Positions 26,572 to 35,059 of a stretch of DNA of 50,145 nt are shown here, in pieces. The notes below the pieces were generated by a model. It made no database searches and had not been told where the DNA came from. It saw nothing but the letters and a program-made list of their open reading frames with translations. The first letter of the stretch is position 1. Each line of letters starts with the position of its first letter. Position numbers and translations under genes: made by a program. The stretch comes from an uncultured Sphingobacteriales bacterium. Lineage in GTDB: Bacteria > Bacteroidota > Bacteroidia > Chitinophagales > Chitinophagaceae. Location: NCBI GenBank assembly GCA_946479435.1, contig CAMLFX010000010.1, forward strand, positions 1 to 50,145. Direction: 5' to 3'.

Positions 26572-27582
26572 TCAGGTTATACTCCTGAAGTAGGTATAGC
26601 GCAAAACCATTTCAAGTAAGAGGCACACTAATGCCGCCAGTGCAAGCGGGAAAAACAGTTCAGTATATTGCTTATAAGTACTGATATCGATCTTTGTTTT
26701 TTCAAGCCTGTTGATACGAGTATAAATATCTGCCAACGATTTATTGTCGGTTGCCCTATAATATTCACCACCTGTTTGCTTGGATATATTCCGTAACAGC
26801 GCTTCATCTATCTGTACCGGCATCATTTGCTTTTGCATACCAAAAGGTGTTTTTACCGGGTAAGGCGCTTCGCCTTGCGTACCCACACCAATAGTATATA
26901 CACGTACCTTATAAGCTTTCGCTATCTCCAGCGCAGTGCTGGGGTCTATAAGACCGGTATTGTTTACACCATCTGTTAAGAGTATCAGCACACGGCTTTT
27001 ACCGGTTGCATTGCGCAACCTGTCAACACCCGTGGCAAGGCCCATGCCTATGGCAGTACCATCTACCAGTACGCCACTTTTTATCTGGCTTATTTGCTCT
27101 TTCAATACGTTATGGTCAATAGTGATAGGACATTGCGTAAAGCTCTCGCCCGAGAATATTACCAAGCCTATACGGTCGGTAGGGCGCTGATCCACAAAAT
27201 CGATAGCTACGCGCTTGGCGGCCTCTATACGGTTTGGCTTCAGATCTTCCGCCAGCATACTACCCGATACATCGATAGACAAAACGATATCGATACCTTC
27301 ACTATCTATAGATTCTGTTGTATTGCTTGATTGCGGCCTTGCAAGTGCTGTAATAACAAAGATCAAAGCCAGCAGGCGAAGTACAAATAATACCGGGCGC
27401 AGCTTAACTTTCGTGCCTGGTTTTAGCGTATTTACGCCCATAAGCGTAGTAAGCCTGAAGGCGGGGCTATCGTTCCTTTTCTTCTTCCATTGCCACCATA
27501 TCATGAAAGGGATTACCAACAACAACAGGAAGAACCATGGTTGCGCAAAGCTTAGATATTTCCAGTCGAGTAATGCTTTCAT
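26572..27582 (-). CDS. BatA-like VWA-domain membrane protein
   Basis: The 336-residue protein has N-terminal membrane helices (about 16-30 and 63-81), a von Willebrand A domain with the metal-binding DVSGS (D104, S106, S108), and a C-terminal helix near 308-326. This layout is that of BatA/BatB proteins, linked in Bacteroides to aerotolerance and elsewhere to stress and envelope chaperone-like functions with MoxR ATPases. It is the third gene of a tight cluster with the BatD-like gene (3 bases upstream) and the DUF58 gene. The precise role here is unknown. Confidence 0.9.
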   Translation of the reverse strand: MKALLDWKYLSFAQPWFFLLLLVIPFMIWWQWKKKRNDSPAFRLTTLMGVNTLKPGTKVKLRPVLFVLRLLALIFVITALARPQSSNTTESIDSEGIDIVLSIDVSGSMLAEDLKPNRIEAAKRVAIDFVDQRPTDRIGLVIFSGESFTQCPITIDHNVLKEQISQIKSGVLVDGTAIGMGLATGVDRLRNATGKSRVLILLTDGVNNTGLIDPSTALEIAKAYKVRVYTIGVGTQGEAPYPVKTPFGMQKQMMPVQIDEALLRNISKQTGGEYYRATDNKSLADIYTRINRLEKTKIDISTYKQYTELFFPLALAALVCLLLEMVLRYTYFRSIT

Positions 27583-27585
27583 ATA

Positions 27586-28527
27586 CTATTGTGCAACTGT
27601 TTCGGGTTTGGTAAGGTTTACAAATTTCATGGTATTGGCCATAGCCATAACATGTTCTTGTGGCAAGGGTTGCGCTTTGGCAAACTTCGCCATATCGGCA
27701 TTGTACAAAATATCGAACAGCAAGGATACATGATCTTTCATTTCATGGTGCCTGCGTGCACTCGCCAATAGTTCATCTGTAGTCAGCTCCATCGCAGGTT
27801 TGCGATACCTTGCTTCTATATATTCGCGCAATATTTCGGTAAGAGCGGTGTAGTATTCTTTCACTTGCCCCTTCTGCCATAGCTGCTGTGCATCAAGTTC
27901 GGCAAGCAGGCGTAAGGTTTTTTCCTGCAATGTTTCTACAGGGCCTGCAGGCACTACAACAGGCTTTGGCGCTTTTTTATTGCGAATGAAATAAGTAACG
28001 ATCACTATTACAAGAATAATGAACGCCAGTGCGCCCAGTATATACCATATATAATCTTTCCATGTAGCTTTTACAGCTATAATACCTTTAATATCCCTAA
28101 AACCTTTGGTAGTATCTACCGCTACTGTTTGTACCAATAATTGTACGGAATCGGACCGAACAGCATAGGCAATACCGTTATTGGGTATTATGGGGAAAAC
28201 AAATGCGGGTATGGTATATGCACCGGAATCGAAACCGGTAACCAGCAGGCGTTGCTTATAGGTTACCATAGTGCCTTTGGCTATAGTATCTATTCTGCCT
28301 TTTTCAACAACTTCCAGTTTATTGAATGTATCGGGTATCTCCGCCCACTGTACTTTGCCTGAACCGGCTTTATTTGTTACCTCCAGGAACAACCTTGCCT
28401 GGTCGCCAACGGTAATGCGTTTAGTATCGAGGCGAGTGGTAACTGATGCATCCTGCGCACGTACGGTAGCTGCACTAAACAGCAGAATGAAGAAAAGATA
28501 AAAATATTTCGATACGCTTTCGTTCAT
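27586..28527 (-). CDS. BatD-like membrane protein
   Basis: The 313-residue protein has a signal peptide (MNESVSKYFYLFFILLFSAATVRA). A beta-sandwich-like extracytoplasmic domain follows (residues 27-150, with RITVGDQARLFLEVTNK). Then come one transmembrane helix (about 157-178) and a cytoplasmic helical tail containing YTALTEILREYIEARY and ELTTDELL. This matches BatD/DUF4381-type proteins that accompany VWA and DUF58 genes. It lies 6 bases after the DUF58 gene and 3 bases before the VWA gene, so it is certainly in the same transcript. It is probably a partner of the VWA protein at the membrane. Confidence 0.83.
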   Translation of the reverse strand: MNESVSKYFYLFFILLFSAATVRAQDASVTTRLDTKRITVGDQARLFLEVTNKAGSGKVQWAEIPDTFNKLEVVEKGRIDTIAKGTMVTYKQRLLVTGFDSGAYTIPAFVFPIIPNNGIAYAVRSDSVQLLVQTVAVDTTKGFRDIKGIIAVKATWKDYIWYILGALAFIILVIVIVTYFIRNKKAPKPVVVPAGPVETLQEKTLRLLAELDAQQLWQKGQVKEYYTALTEILREYIEARYRKPAMELTTDELLASARRHHEMKDHVSLLFDILYNADMAKFAKAQPLPQEHVMAMANTMKFVNLTKPETVAQ

Positions 28528-28533
28528 GTAAAA

Positions 28534-29403
28534 TTACCTGGCTTTAAAGAAAGTTTGTAGTGATTTAACATAATCCTGATCGGTACGGATATGCAACAGC
28601 GATGCACCGCTTTTACGGAAGGTTTGCACGCAGTATTTCTGGTGATTATCGAATGTGTACGTGTATGCATTGCGCACAGTTACATCGTCGGTATCCAGCC
28701 ATGCCTGCTGGCGTGTTTCTGCATCCACCACCTGTATCAGGCCTGCTGCAGGCAGTTCTCGGTCGAACTTATCGAACACCTGTATGCCTACAAAATCGTG
28801 CTTACGCGCTGCCAGTTGCAGGCTTTGGTTGTACGGGTGACTAATAAAATCGCTGAGCAGGAAACTGATGGTCTTCTTCTTGAGTATATGGTTAAAACTA
28901 TCTAGCGCTACCTGTATGTTAGTAGTACCCGAACCTTCTGAAGGCTCCAGCGTTATCAATTCGCGTATAATACGTAATACATGGCTGCGGCCTTTTTTAG
29001 GCGGTATGTATTTTTCTACTTTATCGCTAAAAAAGATAACACCTACTTTATCGTTATTGGTAATGGCTGCAAATGCTATTACTGCTGCCAGTTCTGTGAT
29101 CAATTCTCTTTTCGAACGTTGGTGCGTACCAAACAATGAACTGCCACTTACATCAACTAGCAGCATAACCGTAAGCTCGCGCTCTTCTTCAAATACCTTT
29201 ACGAAGGGATGTGAAAAGCGGGCAGTTACATTCCAGTCGATATTTTTCACATCATCGCCGTGGGCATATTCGCGCACCTCGCTAAAAGACATACCCCTGC
29301 CCTTGAAGGCGGAATGATATTCACCTGCAAAAATATGGTTGCTTAACCCTTTTGTTTTTATTTCTATCCGCCTTACGTTTTTAAGTATCTCTGCGGTAGT
29401 CAT
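28534..29403 (-). CDS. DUF58 domain protein (Bat/MoxR cluster)
   Basis: A cytoplasmic protein of 289 residues with the DUF58 core GRGMSFSEVREYAHGDDVKNIDWN (residues about 35-58). A degenerate VWA-like fold contains DVSGSS (D84, S86, S88). DUF58 proteins nearly always work beside a MoxR AAA+ ATPase and BatA-type VWA proteins. Here it heads the cluster, and the MoxR gene expected immediately upstream is absent. The 196 bases before it contain promoters and the start of an unrelated lipoprotein gene. The function is inferred from family and context only. Confidence 0.92.
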   Translation of the reverse strand: MTTAEILKNVRRIEIKTKGLSNHIFAGEYHSAFKGRGMSFSEVREYAHGDDVKNIDWNVTARFSHPFVKVFEEERELTVMLLVDVSGSSLFGTHQRSKRELITELAAVIAFAAITNNDKVGVIFFSDKVEKYIPPKKGRSHVLRIIRELITLEPSEGSGTTNIQVALDSFNHILKKKTISFLLSDFISHPYNQSLQLAARKHDFVGIQVFDKFDRELPAAGLIQVVDAETRQQAWLDTDDVTVRNAYTYTFDNHQKYCVQTFRKSGASLLHIRTDQDYVKSLQTFFKAR

Positions 29404-29484
29404 TTATGCAAAATCAATTTTTTTATAGCAATACTGACGCATTACATAATGTATTAGTAATGCGGTCCCAGCTTTACCAGCAAA

Positions 29485-29492
29485 CAAATGTA
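29485..29492 (-). promoter_or_regulatory. Putative promoter (-7 box) for the DUF58-Bat operon
   Basis: The minus strand reads TACATTTG (TAnnTTTG) about 82 bases before the ATG at 29403. The leader would contain an imperfect hairpin with 7-base arms GCATTAC (29439-29445) and GTAATGC (29457-29463). Confidence 0.45.
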
Positions 29493-29550
29493 GTTGTTCC
29501 ATTATTTATATGTCAATACCAATTACTTAAAATTTTCTGAAAATCTGCTT

Positions 29551-29582
29551 TTTGTCCCGTTAATTCAATAGCCTTAGATTTG
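29551..29582 (+). promoter_or_regulatory. Promoter of the lipoprotein gene at 29600
   Basis: TTTG (29551-29554) is followed by 20 bases and then TAGATTTG (29575-29582). This is a good match to the Bacteroidetes primary-sigma promoter. Transcription should start close to 29589, leaving a leader of only about 11 bases. Confidence 0.65.
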
Positions 29583-29599
29583 ACTAAAATTTTGAGACC

Positions 29600-30448
29600 A
29601 TGGCTAACATAAAAACATTGATCCCTGCTGCCTTTTGTGCTACCCTATTCATGGCATCGTGCCAGAATAGCGGTGAAAACACAGAAAAAGTAACAGATAC
29701 CACTACGGTAACAACAACAACTGTAACGGCTCCGCTGGAACTAGCTGCGGTAAGCCAATCACCCGAATTTCCTAATGCTCAATTGAGTATTGGTAATGTA
29801 ACAGCTGCTCCTCAAGGTGCAGATTCTGTAAAAGTGACCTTCAACTTCAACGTTAAGAACTATGAACTGAAGAAACAAACCGACGATGCCGCGGGCAAAT
29901 TGTGCAATAACTCTGACAAAGGGCAACACATACACTTTATATTGGATAATCAGCCATACATAGCGCTCTACGAGCCTAAGCATGAAATGGTACTGCCCAA
30001 GAACGGTGAACATAATCTGTTGGTTTTCCTATCGCGCTCATACCACGAATCTATTAAGAGCAAAGGTGCTGCACAGGTTTATAGCTTTAAGCTGACTGAT
30101 GGCAAACTGCAAAAAACAGAAACGCCTAAAACGCCAATGGTATTCTACAGCCGCCCTAAAGGCGACTACCTGGGCAAAGACACTGAAAACCTGCTGTTCG
30201 ATTTCTATGTATGGAATAGCAGCTTATCGGCTGATGGCTATAAAGTGAAAGCACATGTAACAGGCGATGGCGTAGATACTACTTTTACAGTTACCGACTG
30301 GAAAGCACAATTCCTGAAAAATATGCCAATGGGTAAATCGAGCATAACGCTGACTTTGGTTGATAAAGACGGCAACAAAGTATCGGGCCCTGAAACAGAA
30401 GTAACGCGCGAGTTCAACTTATCGAAAGAAGAACCAATGACTAAATAG
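29600..30448 (+). CDS. Lipoprotein of unknown function
   Basis: The 282-residue product has a lipoprotein signal with lipobox MASC (Cys21). A low-complexity Thr/Val linker follows (about 32-44, TDTTTVTTTTVT-like). Two beta-rich regions come next. The first contains GQHIHFILDNQPY and EHNLLVFLSRSYHESIK, the second GDYLGKDTENLLFDFYVWNSSL. The His-rich GQHIHF motif could bind metal. I do not recognise a named family. It stands alone behind a good promoter and ends in a strong shared terminator. Confidence 0.85.
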   Translation: MANIKTLIPAAFCATLFMASCQNSGENTEKVTDTTTVTTTTVTAPLELAAVSQSPEFPNAQLSIGNVTAAPQGADSVKVTFNFNVKNYELKKQTDDAAGKLCNNSDKGQHIHFILDNQPYIALYEPKHEMVLPKNGEHNLLVFLSRSYHESIKSKGAAQVYSFKLTDGKLQKTETPKTPMVFYSRPKGDYLGKDTENLLFDFYVWNSSLSADGYKVKAHVTGDGVDTTFTVTDWKAQFLKNMPMGKSSITLTLVDKDGNKVSGPETEVTREFNLSKEEPMTK

Positions 30449-30471
30449 TATTAGTCGCGAATCTCATAAAC

Positions 30472-30502
30472 AATAAAGCCTGCAGGATCTGCAGGCTTTA
30501 TT
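30472..30502. terminator. Bidirectional terminator, lipoprotein/amidohydrolase
   Basis: AATAAAGCCTGCAG (30472-30485) pairs perfectly with 30489-30502 across a 3-base loop, with A/T runs on both sides. The stop codon of the minus-strand amidohydrolase (30502-30504) starts on the last base of the hairpin. Confidence 0.85.
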
Positions 30503-31665
30503 TATATAATACGTTTTACGGCAGGTTTTTCGTCGCTATCTATTCCTTGTATTTGTAATATCCCCGGTTGCTTGCCAATTGCTATACTACCTACTATATC
30601 CTGCATCTGCAATGCTTGTGCACCATTAGCTGTAGCCCAGTTTAGCAGTACTCCCCAATCAATAGCAGGCATGTTTTGCTTGATGGTATACAGCTCTGAC
30701 ATAATGCATAGCTGGTGATTGGAGGAAAGACTATCAGTACCTACACAAATGTTCGCTTTGCTGCGCATCAGCATAGCAATATCGGGTAGTGTATTTTCTA
30801 TATAAAGGTTTGCGTTGGGGCAGAGGCACCAATGTACGTTAGGCAATAATGTTTGCACTACCTGCACATCGTTCTCTTTTGTGAAGGTGTTATGAATGAA
30901 CAGGAACGGGTGCGAAGGTGATAACCAATCGAGGTAGGTTTGGATAGATGACTTGCCGGATGGCTTGAAGAAATCATCATTGATTCCCAGAGCTCCCAAT
31001 AGGGTTTGCACGCCACCTTGTTTCAGCAAATAGTATTCATCTTCATCGCGGCATTCCTGGTTGTGTATGGATAGCAATGCATTCTTATCGTGCTTATCTA
31101 TCAGGCTGAATAACACATGCGATACAGAGTATGGTGCATGTGGCACTATCGATTGCCTTAATATTTTTGATGTGCTTGTTTGCGCCGCAAATTTGTCTTT
31201 TACACTTACTGCGTAATCGAATTGCTTTTGCGGGTTTTCATTAAAGCCCAGTGCTTCGACAAAACTGTGGAAGTGCATTTTGCCTTCTGCACGTTGCTCT
31301 ACGGTATCATTGGTGTTCGATATATCGCCGATTGCTACAATGCCGTTCTCCAGCATAGTTGCAAACTCCTGCCTGCGGGCTTCGTCTTTTTGTTCTTCCG
31401 TAAAGCCATTGCGTTTAAACATAACCTGTTGCAGAAAGCCGATAAGCCCTGTATGCTCAGCTATCAAACCCTTCATGTGCGAAAGCTCGAGGTGGCAATG
31501 TGCATTAACGAAACCAGGCGCTAACACACCTTCGTAGTGTGTAGCGCCTGTTACTGTATCTTTTGGATATATTGCTACTATGCTGCCTTTATCGTCTGTT
31601 TCAATAACGGTGCCTTCCAGCAGCCATTTGTAACCATCATGAATGCGGGAAGCGGTGAGCAGCAC
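30502..31665 (-). CDS. Amidohydrolase-family deaminase-like enzyme
   Basis: The 387-residue protein has the amidohydrolase metal-site layout: NAHCHLELSH (H56, H58), IVPHAPYSV, a later SIHNQE, and VGTDSLSSN supplying the catalytic Asp. The arrangement resembles the cytosine/guanine deaminase and aminodeoxyfutalosine deaminase branch. A role in futalosine-route menaquinone synthesis is possible in this phylum but unproven here. The start codon is GTG (MLLTASRIHDG), 3 bases past the stop of the pseudouridine synthase gene, with AAGGA upstream as a plausible ribosome-binding sequence. The two genes are probably co-transcribed. Confidence 0.82.
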   Translation of the reverse strand: MLLTASRIHDGYKWLLEGTVIETDDKGSIVAIYPKDTVTGATHYEGVLAPGFVNAHCHLELSHMKGLIAEHTGLIGFLQQVMFKRNGFTEEQKDEARRQEFATMLENGIVAIGDISNTNDTVEQRAEGKMHFHSFVEALGFNENPQKQFDYAVSVKDKFAAQTSTSKILRQSIVPHAPYSVSHVLFSLIDKHDKNALLSIHNQECRDEDEYYLLKQGGVQTLLGALGINDDFFKPSGKSSIQTYLDWLSPSHPFLFIHNTFTKENDVQVVQTLLPNVHWCLCPNANLYIENTLPDIAMLMRSKANICVGTDSLSSNHQLCIMSELYTIKQNMPAIDWGVLLNWATANGAQALQMQDIVGSIAIGKQPGILQIQGIDSDEKPAVKRII

Positions 31666-31668
31666 TAA

Positions 31669-33573
31669 CTATCCTTTAAAGTGTTTTAATAATATTACTT
31701 CTTTCTCGTTCAGCTGGCGCCATTTACCACGTGGCAGGTTTTTCTTGGTAAGCCCCGCATACATTACGCGATCCAGCTTTTCTACAGTATAACCCAGCGA
31801 TTCGAATATGCGCCTTACAATCCGGTTGCGACCGCTATGTATCTCAAGGCCAATTTCATTCTTCTCATCCAGGTAAGCAATGGCATCTACTTTCACTTCG
31901 CCATCTTCCAGCGTTAAGCCGGTAGCTATCTTTTCGAAATCAGCTTTGGTAAGCGGCTTATCAAGCGTTGCCTGATAAACTTTCTTTATGTCGTAACTAG
32001 GGTGCGATAGTTTTTGTGCAAGATCACCATCGTTTGTCATCAGCAACAGACCTGTAGTATTTCTATCCAAGCGACCCACCGGGAACAAGCGGCCTAATTC
32101 ATTATCGCTCACAAGATCCATTACGGTCCTGCGTCCTTCCGGGTCATCGTTGGTTGTTATATAATCTTTAGGTTTGTTCAGCAGTACATATACCCTGTCT
32201 CTTTTCGGGGTCAGTTTTTTACCTGCTATTGTTACCACATCGAAAGACTGTACGCGGTAACCGGGATCTAAAGCCAGTTCGCCATTCACTTTCACCTTAC
32301 CTTGCTTTACCATTTCGGCTGCATCGCGACGGCTGCATTTGCCGCTGTGCGCAATGTATTTGTTCAGGGTCATTTCCTTCTCGTCCTCAGCTTCCGGGCG
32401 CCTTTTGCTTTTGTACGCTTCTTCGTTCTTGTTATAGCCTTCTTTCTTTTCTTTCTCGTATTGTTTACGGAAAGGGCCGCTTACTTTACGATTACCTAAT
32501 GGGAAGGGTTTATCGAAAGTGTCTTCGCCCATTTTATCATCACTCTTTATTTCGAAAGACTGATCTTCAAACTGCTCTCTTTCCGGTTTATCTTTTTTAT
32601 TACCCTGGTCGTTGAAGGCACGGTTCAGGTGGCTATCGAACGGGTGTATCTCGTTACCTTCTTTGTCGAATTTTTTTTTAGGACGGTCGTCCTTATCGAA
32701 AGATCTGCCACCGCGATCAGATTTGTCGAAACTTTTCTTGCCGCCATCTTTATCGAACGAACGTTTTGGACGATCGCCATCGCTCATAGGTTTGCCATAA
32801 GCATCCCTTTTCGGACGGTCGCTGCTATCGCCATAAGATTTTCTTTCACCTTGTGGCTTGTCGAAACTGCGTTTCGGGCGGTCACTATCGCCGTAAGGTT
32901 TCCTGTCACCCTGCGGTTTATCAAAATTGCGTTTCGGACGATCGCTGTCACCATAAGGCTTTCTGTCACCCTGCGGTTTATCATACGAACGCTTAGGGCG
33001 GTCTTCACTATCGAAATTGCGTTTTGGACGGTCATTATCGCCAAACGATTTTCTTTCACCTTGGGGTTTATCGAAAGAACGTTTCGGGCGGTCGCTGCTG
33101 TCACCGAAAGATTTGCCACCACGTGGCTTATCGAAAGAACGCTTAGGTTCATCGAAATTGCCTCTTGGGCGGTCGCCTTCGCGGCCTGAATACGGACGTT
33201 TGCTGCGGGCGCCACCATCAGATGACCCGCTGCCACCGCCATCTCTGCCCGAATACGGACGTTTTTTATACCCGCCATCGCCGCTGCTTGCACCGCCTGT
33301 ATCCCTGCCTGAATATGGACGTTTGTTACGGTCGCTACCCGCTGCACCCCTGTTCGGGCTGCTGAAAGAACCTTTATTATCATCGCCGCCAAACGAGCGT
33401 TTCGGGCGGTCTCCGCCATCAAAATCTCTTTTATCACGGGCAGGCCTGTCGTTATCTCTATCGTTACTTCTGAATGGCTTCCTGTCGCCCGATGGACGGC
33501 CTGAGTTGCCGGTTCCTTTTCTCGGTGGTTTGCCTGAATCTGTGCGCCTGCCGCCTGATGGTTTTTGTCTCAT
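31669..33573 (-). CDS. RluB/RsuA-type pseudouridine synthase with long repetitive basic arm
   Basis: The C-terminal part (about 400-634) is a normal RsuA/RluB-family rRNA pseudouridine synthase. An S4 RNA-binding domain (MTLNKYIAHSGKCSRRDAAEMV) comes first, then the catalytic domain with GRLDRNTTGLLL (Asp503) and IHSGRNRIVRRIFE. The first 400 residues are disordered, Arg/Lys/Gly/Asp/Ser-rich. They contain three KRPYSGR units (84-131) and a run of 20-residue units such as DRPKRSFDKPQGERKSFGDN (161-251). Bacterial homologues without an arm are about 240-290 residues. The arm likely adds nonspecific RNA binding or ribosome association. Reading frame and composition are continuous, so it is part of the protein and not a fusion artefact. 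Confidence 0.93.
   Translation of the reverse strand: MRQKPSGGRRTDSGKPPRKGTGNSGRPSGDRKPFRSNDRDNDRPARDKRDFDGGDRPKRSFGGDDNKGSFSSPNRGAAGSDRNKRPYSGRDTGGASSGDGGYKKRPYSGRDGGGSGSSDGGARSKRPYSGREGDRPRGNFDEPKRSFDKPRGGKSFGDSSDRPKRSFDKPQGERKSFGDNDRPKRNFDSEDRPKRSYDKPQGDRKPYGDSDRPKRNFDKPQGDRKPYGDSDRPKRSFDKPQGERKSYGDSSDRPKRDAYGKPMSDGDRPKRSFDKDGGKKSFDKSDRGGRSFDKDDRPKKKFDKEGNEIHPFDSHLNRAFNDQGNKKDKPEREQFEDQSFEIKSDDKMGEDTFDKPFPLGNRKVSGPFRKQYEKEKKEGYNKNEEAYKSKRRPEAEDEKEMTLNKYIAHSGKCSRRDAAEMVKQGKVKVNGELALDPGYRVQSFDVVTIAGKKLTPKRDRVYVLLNKPKDYITTNDDPEGRRTVMDLVSDNELGRLFPVGRLDRNTTGLLLMTNDGDLAQKLSHPSYDIKKVYQATLDKPLTKADFEKIATGLTLEDGEVKVDAIAYLDEKNEIGLEIHSGRNRIVRRIFESLGYTVEKLDRVMYAGLTKKNLPRGKWRQLNEKEVILLKHFKG
32821..33093 (-). 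repeat. Tandem 60-base coding repeat in the pseudouridine synthase gene
   Basis: Residues 161-251 consist of four full units of 20 residues (DRPKR[SN][FY]DKPQG[ED]RK[SP][FY]GD[NS]) plus one 10-residue partial unit (181-190). The third base of codons varies between copies, so the protein sequence is conserved more strictly than the DNA. Confidence 0.85.
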
Positions 33574-33593
33574 TCTTGTTGATACGTAAGCGG

Positions 33594-33601
33594 CAAAGGT
33601 A
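33594..33601 (-). promoter_or_regulatory. Putative promoter (-7 box) for the pseudouridine synthase gene
   Basis: The minus strand reads TACCTTTG, matching TAnnTTTG, 21 bases upstream of the ATG at 33573. The -33 element is unclear. Confidence 0.4.
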
Positions 33602-33710
33602 CGATGTTTCCCGCGCAGTGCACCTATATTATATATGATGCACCTCCCCGGCGAAAAAATTTTTTAAAATTCTTGTAACTTTTTGCCGCATACCCCGATT
33701 TATATACTGA

Positions 33711-34193
33711 ATGGAGCTTACTGATTACAATACCTGCGTAAAGCAATGGGCTGATGCCCTCTACAGGTTCTCGTACAAATGTACGGGCAATGTAGAGGAC
33801 GCAAGGGATGTGGTTCAGGGCAGCTTTGAGGTACTTTGGCAAAAAAGGCAGGACGTAATGCCCGATAAAGCTAAAGCCTTCCTCTTCCAGGTGGCATACA
33901 GGCAATCCGTTGATAATTTCCGGAAGAAATCGCGGGTGACCTATAAGGAAGAGATAGAGCACAATGGCACAACAACACAGGGACAGGCAGACCTGAAAAA
34001 GGTGCTTGACCGGGCGCTGGACAGGCTGGACGAACAACAGAAAGCACTGGTACTGCTGAAAGACTACGAAGGATACCGCTATGAAGAAATAGCGCAAATA
34101 ACAGGACTGACGGAAACACAGGTGAAGGTATACCTGCACCGCGCGCGCAAAACATTGAAGGATTACCTGGTAAGTGTAGAAAATATATTATAA
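33711..34193 (+). CDS. ECF-type RNA polymerase sigma factor
   Basis: The 160-residue protein has sigma region 2 (ALYRFSYKCTGNVEDARDVVQGSFEVLWQKR, residues 16-46) and region 4 with a helix-turn-helix (YRYEEIAQITGLTETQVKVYLHRARKTL, about 123-150). It has no region 1 or 3, as usual for extracytoplasmic-function sigma factors. It is followed after 12 bases by an anti-sigma-like membrane protein and then a beta-barrel protein, so it probably reads an envelope signal. It is divergent from the pseudouridine synthase gene. Confidence 0.93.
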   Translation: MELTDYNTCVKQWADALYRFSYKCTGNVEDARDVVQGSFEVLWQKRQDVMPDKAKAFLFQVAYRQSVDNFRKKSRVTYKEEIEHNGTTTQGQADLKKVLDRALDRLDEQQKALVLLKDYEGYRYEEIAQITGLTETQVKVYLHRARKTLKDYLVSVENIL

Positions 34194-34205
34194 AAACGAG
34201 TAGCT

Positions 34206-35045
34206 ATGGTGAATATGGAAAATTACGAGGAGTATATGCTGCTATATGCAGATGGGGAGCTGAACGAAGCTGAAGAAAAAGCCCTGCTTGCTTTTGTGGA
34301 AGAGCACCCGCAACTGAAGGAAGAACTGAAGCTATATGCTGCTGCGAGAATAATGCCTGATACTACGCAGGTATTTAAAGGGAAGGAACAACTGATGAAA
34401 AAGGCGCCTGCCAAACGTACCATTGCTTTAGATAAGCGCTGGTTGTATACCGCAGCAGCGGCCTGTGTAGCGATGATGGTATTTTTCATTTTGAGGAACA
34501 ACAATAACGAAACAACCAATGAGCCTGTCATTGTTAATAATACACCTATAACAAAGCCTACTGATCAGCAGCCTGTACAACCTGCTGATACCGAAGAGTT
34601 CCATTCAACACCTGTAGACCCTATTGTTGTGAAACCGGCACCAAAGCAACAGCCCGCAATGGTAGCCGAACATAAAAAGCAACAACCTGCAACTAACACA
34701 CAACAGCAAAAGACATTTGTAGCCCAACAAAATGATACAAAGCCTGTGGTTAGCGAAGAGCCGAAAACAATTGTAACCCATCAAAAACAAATAGTAAAGC
34801 AACCGCCCGTAATTGTAAAAAACGAAGAAGAACAACAACCAATAGATAACACCCCGGTAATCCGCGAAAAAGACAATACACTATTAGATGTGATTGGCAA
34901 CCGCGACCGACTGGAAGGCGCAAGGGCAATAGCACTGGCCTTTGACAATAAAATAGAAAAGGTAAAAAAAATAAGAAGAAAAATTCAGGATACGGATGTA
35001 GCCCTGAAAATTGGTAAACGAGAATTTTTAATTGTAAGACTTTAA
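34206..35045 (+). CDS. Putative membrane anti-sigma factor
   Basis: The 279-residue protein has an N-terminal helical domain with YMLLYADGELNEAEEKALLAFVEEHP, resembling anti-sigma domains but without the zinc HxxxCxxC motif. One transmembrane helix follows at about 79-96. A long periplasmic region (100-220) is dominated by Gln, Pro, Thr, Val and Lys (for example QQPAMVAEHKKQQPATNTQQQ) and looks disordered. A basic helical end (about 235-270) closes the protein. It starts at 34206 or at the ATG at 34215. Position after the sigma gene and the domain order support an anti-sigma role, but this is inference. Confidence 0.72.
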   Translation: MVNMENYEEYMLLYADGELNEAEEKALLAFVEEHPQLKEELKLYAAARIMPDTTQVFKGKEQLMKKAPAKRTIALDKRWLYTAAAACVAMMVFFILRNNNNETTNEPVIVNNTPITKPTDQQPVQPADTEEFHSTPVDPIVVKPAPKQQPAMVAEHKKQQPATNTQQQKTFVAQQNDTKPVVSEEPKTIVTHQKQIVKQPPVIVKNEEEQQPIDNTPVIREKDNTLLDVIGNRDRLEGARAIALAFDNKIEKVKKIRRKIQDTDVALKIGKREFLIVRL

Positions 35046-35059
35046 AACATAACCATTAT

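Noticed and set aside
29439..29463. Terminator in the DUF58 leader
   Set aside because: The 7-base stem is AT-rich with a large loop and no T run follows, so it is at most a weak leader structure.
32821..33093. CRISPR-like regular repeats
   Set aside because: The repeats are in frame, encode a 20-residue unit and have no unique spacers, so they are coding repeats.
32784..33589. Long open frames on both strands across the repeat arm of the pseudouridine synthase gene
   Set aside because: They are products of the repetitive Arg/Asp/Lys-rich codons. Only the frame continuous with the S4 and catalytic domains makes sense.
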